From positions 124,001 to 188,000 of the forward strand of contig NZ_CP024201.1 of assembly GCF_002749615.1 (NCBI RefSeq): 64,000 nt of DNA, read 5' to 3'. Each line of letters opens with the position of its first letter. Within the stretch, counting starts at the first letter, position 1. Source of the stretch: Caulobacter mirabilis. GTDB taxonomy: Bacteria > Pseudomonadota > Alphaproteobacteria > Caulobacterales > Caulobacteraceae. The notes under the pieces are model-generated. The model was not told where the DNA came from and did no database searches. It was given only the letters and a program-made list of their open reading frames with translations. Shown one piece after another: positions 61,979-64,000 of the stretch. The translations under genes were made by a program, and so were the position numbers.

Positions 61979-62408
61979 GGCCGCGGCCGCCCTCGGAGAC
62001 GCCCTCGCGCCGCAGGGCCTCGGCCAGGGCCCGGTCGCCCAGTCGGCAGACGGCGATCAGCCGGTCGTAGCTGACCACCCGCCCGTTGTCGCCGCGCACC
62101 GCCGTGCAGGTCAGGGCGCGTCCCGCGGTGACCCGCTCCAGCGTCGCCTTGGCCCGGGCGCCCCCGGGCTCGCGCAACTCGGGGGCGTAGAAATCGGCCA
62201 GCCGGATCTCGACCCAACTGCGCGGATCGGCCGTCCGGCCGACGCACAGGCTGTCGCCGTCGCCGACGTAGCGCACCGGACCCGTCACGACATAGCCGGG
62301 CCTGGCCCAGCTCGGCTTGGGTCCCTTGTCTGGGATCGCCTGGCAGGGATCGGCGAGGGCCGCGGTGGCGGCCATCGACAGCAGCAGACCCAGAACGACA
62401 CGAACCAT
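61965..62408 (-). CDS. Exported SNase-like (thermonuclease fold) protein
   Basis: 147 residues from ATG 62408 with a signal peptide (MVRVVLGLLLSMAATAALA). The body shows the SNase OB-fold pattern: VTGPVRYVGDGDSLCVG (the D-G-D of thermonucleases), WVEIRLADFYAPELREPGGARAKATLERVTAG (R-x-x-x-[FI]-x-A-P-E) and RLIAVCRLGDRALAEALRREG. Catalytic Arg and Glu equivalents are partly present, so activity is plausible but unproven. A GTG 6 nt upstream is an alternative start. Confidence 0.8.
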   Translation of the reverse strand: MVRVVLGLLLSMAATAALADPCQAIPDKGPKPSWARPGYVVTGPVRYVGDGDSLCVGRTADPRSWVEIRLADFYAPELREPGGARAKATLERVTAGRALTCTAVRGDNGRVVSYDRLIAVCRLGDRALAEALRREGVSEGGRGLRGR

Positions 62409-62481
62409 GAGCACCGAAACCGAACGTCTTCGAACGCTCCGTTATCGGCGCGCAAAGACGAACGGCCGGTGAAGGCGGCGG

Positions 62482-63261
62482 TCAGCGGCCCTTGAAGTCC
62501 GGCTTCCGCTTGTCGACGAAGGCGGCCATGCCTTCCTTCTGGTCGTCGAAGGCGAACAGGCTGTGGAACAGGCGGCGCTCAAGGGCCACGCCGGTGGTCA
62601 GGGTGGTCTCGTAAGCCGCTTCGACCAGTTCCTTGTTCATCAGCACCGCGAGGGGCGAATGGCCGGCGATCTTGCGGGCCGCGTCCAGGGCCTCGTCCAG
62701 GAGCTTGTCCTTGGGGACCACGCGCGAGACCAGGCCGGAGCGCTCGGCCTCGGCGGCGTCCATCATCCGGGCGGTCAGGATCATGTCCATCGCCTTGGAC
62801 TTGCCGACGAACCGGGTCAGGCGCTGGGTGCCGCCGATACCGGGCGCGACGCCCAGATTGATTTCCGGCTGGCCGAACTTGGCGGTGTCCGAGGCGATGA
62901 TGAAGTCGCACATCATGGCCAGCTCGCAGCCGCCGCCCAGGGCGTAGCCGCTGACGGCCGCGATGATCGGCTTGCGGAACTGCTCCACCTTGCGCGCGGC
63001 GGCGGTGAAGAAGTCGCTGGTCATCATCTGGGCGTAGGACTTGTCCGACATCTCCTTGATGTCGGCGCCGGCGGCGAAGGCCTTCTCCGAGCCGGTCAGG
63101 ACGATCACCCGCACGGTCTCGTCCGCGGCGGCGGCGTCGAGGACCTGGCCGAGCTCGCCCAGGAGCTGGCTGTTGAGGGCGTTGAGGGCCTCGGGCCGGT
63201 TCAGGCGGACGAGGGTGACGCCCGTATCCGGCGTCTCGACGATCAGGGTCTGGTAAGCCAT
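62482..63261 (-). CDS. Enoyl-CoA hydratase
   Basis: A 259-residue crotonase-fold enzyme. Both catalytic glutamates are in place: [17 protein letters not shown] and [25 protein letters not shown]. The oxyanion-hole segment is [14 protein letters not shown]. The C-terminus KRKPDFKGR is typical of short-chain enoyl-CoA hydratases that hydrate 2-enoyl-CoA in beta-oxidation or amino-acid degradation. Standalone; no acyl-CoA dehydrogenase nearby. Confidence 0.94.
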   Translation of the reverse strand: MAYQTLIVETPDTGVTLVRLNRPEALNALNSQLLGELGQVLDAAAADETVRVIVLTGSEKAFAAGADIKEMSDKSYAQMMTSDFFTAAARKVEQFRKPIIAAVSGYALGGGCELAMMCDFIIASDTAKFGQPEINLGVAPGIGGTQRLTRFVGKSKAMDMILTARMMDAAEAERSGLVSRVVPKDKLLDEALDAARKIAGHSPLAVLMNKELVEAAYETTLTTGVALERRLFHSLFAFDDQKEGMAAFVDKRKPDFKGR

Positions 63262-63309
63262 GGCGGGTTTGTGCCTCCGCCGCCGCTTCGGCTCAAGCGC
63301 TGTTCTGAC

Positions 63310-64000
63310 CTATTGGGGTCCCTCGACCTCGATCCCCTGGGCGCGAAGCAGGGCCGGCACGCCGTCCGGACCGACCAGATGGCCGGCCCCCACCACGATC
63401 ACCGTTTCGCCCGCGCCGGCCAGGCGCTTGCGGATCGCCGCCACCCAGCGCCGGTTCCGTTCGACGATCAGCCGCTGATAGAGAACCGGCGACGCCGTCT
63501 TGAGCGGCTCGAGCCCCAAGGCCTCGATCGTCTTCAGGTCGCCGGCGACCCAGGCTCGGATCAACCGGTCATAGAAGGCGGGATCCTCGTCCAGCTGGCG
63601 AAGCGTGTCTTCCAGCGAGGCCAGTTGGTCGGCCTCGGGCGCGTCGGCGAAGAAGGCGATCTGTTCGGTCGGGCTTTCCAGCATCTTCCGCTCGGCCCTG
63701 GGCGCCGCGTCGAGCAGGGACCGTTCGACGCCCGCCTCGACGCCGGCGCCTTGGGCGGCCAGGGCCGCCACGCTCAGGGTCACCTCGGCCAGCCAGGGTC
63801 GCAGCCCGTCCAGCGCGACCGGCGCCAGGCCCAGGCGGGCGCATACCCGCTCCAGCCGCGCGCGGCCGGCCGGCGACAGTGTCGCGAGCAGGCCGGCGCC
63901 GGCGGGCCGGGTTCCATGCCGCCGGGCCAGCAGTCCGGACTCGGTCACGCCGGCTCCGCCGACGTCGGTCTCGAACCAGAGATCGTCGGCCTGGGCCAGC
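63310..64000 (-). CDS. TraB/GumN family protein, 5'-truncated by window edge
   Basis: An open frame running off the right edge; 229 residues are visible and the start lies beyond base 64000. A GTG at 63948 is internal, because the preceding residues (LAQADDLWFETDVGG) already match the family. Landmarks are LLARRHGTRPAGAGLLATLSP and, near the C-terminus, VVGAGHLVGPDGVPALLRAQGIEV, the conserved GxGHLxGxxG...L...G motif of TraB/GumN (TIKI-like) proteins, thought to be metal-dependent proteases. Confidence 0.88.
   Translation of the reverse strand, partial: LAQADDLWFETDVGGAGVTESGLLARRHGTRPAGAGLLATLSPAGRARLERVCARLGLAPVALDGLRPWLAEVTLSVAALAAQGAGVEAGVERSLLDAAPRAERKMLESPTEQIAFFADAPEADQLASLEDTLRQLDEDPAFYDRLIRAWVAGDLKTIEALGLEPLKTASPVLYQRLIVERNRRWVAAIRKRLAGAGETVIVVGAGHLVGPDGVPALLRAQGIEVEGPQ

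Overview
This is a very GC-rich, origin-proximal stretch of a Caulobacterales chromosome, most likely Caulobacter, Phenylobacterium or a close relative. The case rests on the gene order rpsT-dnaA-glnD-murJ-trpS ... mutS-dnaJ-dnaK ... rimP-nusA-infB and rbfA-truB-rpsO-pnp, on protein sequences that read like Caulobacter DnaA, Fur and PNPase, on GANTC (CcrM-type) sites at the dnaA promoter, and on a CtrA-like box upstream of ftsK. No rRNA, intact tRNA, insertion sequence, prophage or CRISPR array was found. Most genes lie on the minus strand, which fits replication entering from an origin beyond the right edge.

Layout, left to right: xthA (partial), lolA and ftsK (1-3640); an envelope lipoprotein pair (3724-5003); a divergent three-gene lipoprotein/lipoprotein/thioredoxin-fold operon (5268-7560); a secreted orphan and a 590-bp graveyard of dispersed repeats (7564-8952); an orphan cytosolic protein; then the translation and RNA-turnover block rbfA-truB-rpsO-pnp (13608-9565). 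A MATE pump and a six-gene minus-strand envelope cluster with two repeat-flanked small genes (13831-18728) separate that block from infB-ylxR-nusA-rimP (18835-24896). Next come an orphan sensor kinase, trmB, metK with a palindromic operator, an XRE regulator, and the tightly overlapped chain miaB-phoH-ybeY-corC-lnt (34140-28875). An ampR/class A beta-lactamase pair follows, then tsaB-rimI-fur, a malonic-semialdehyde-reductase-like nitroreductase, a lipoprotein, nfuA, a chemoreceptor, a CYP153-type alkane hydroxylase, a dienelactone hydrolase and alkB.

The right third holds dnaK (with a heat-shock type promoter)-dnaJ, an unlisted 45-residue membrane peptide, mutS, an APH(6)-like kinase, a UspA protein, trpS, murJ, glnD, dnaA with a long leader, rpsT, a lipoprotein, an SNase-like protein, an enoyl-CoA hydratase and a partial TraB/GumN gene.

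Most of the window is conserved housekeeping DNA. I do not see a convincing new defence or biosynthetic system. The best leads are small: REPIN-like and other repeat families concentrated in a few intergenic gaps, a terminator-like hairpin in the rimP leader, a perfect tRNA T-arm/acceptor fragment directly upstream of rbfA, a DnaA whose first P-loop glycine is serine, and uncharacterised envelope operons.
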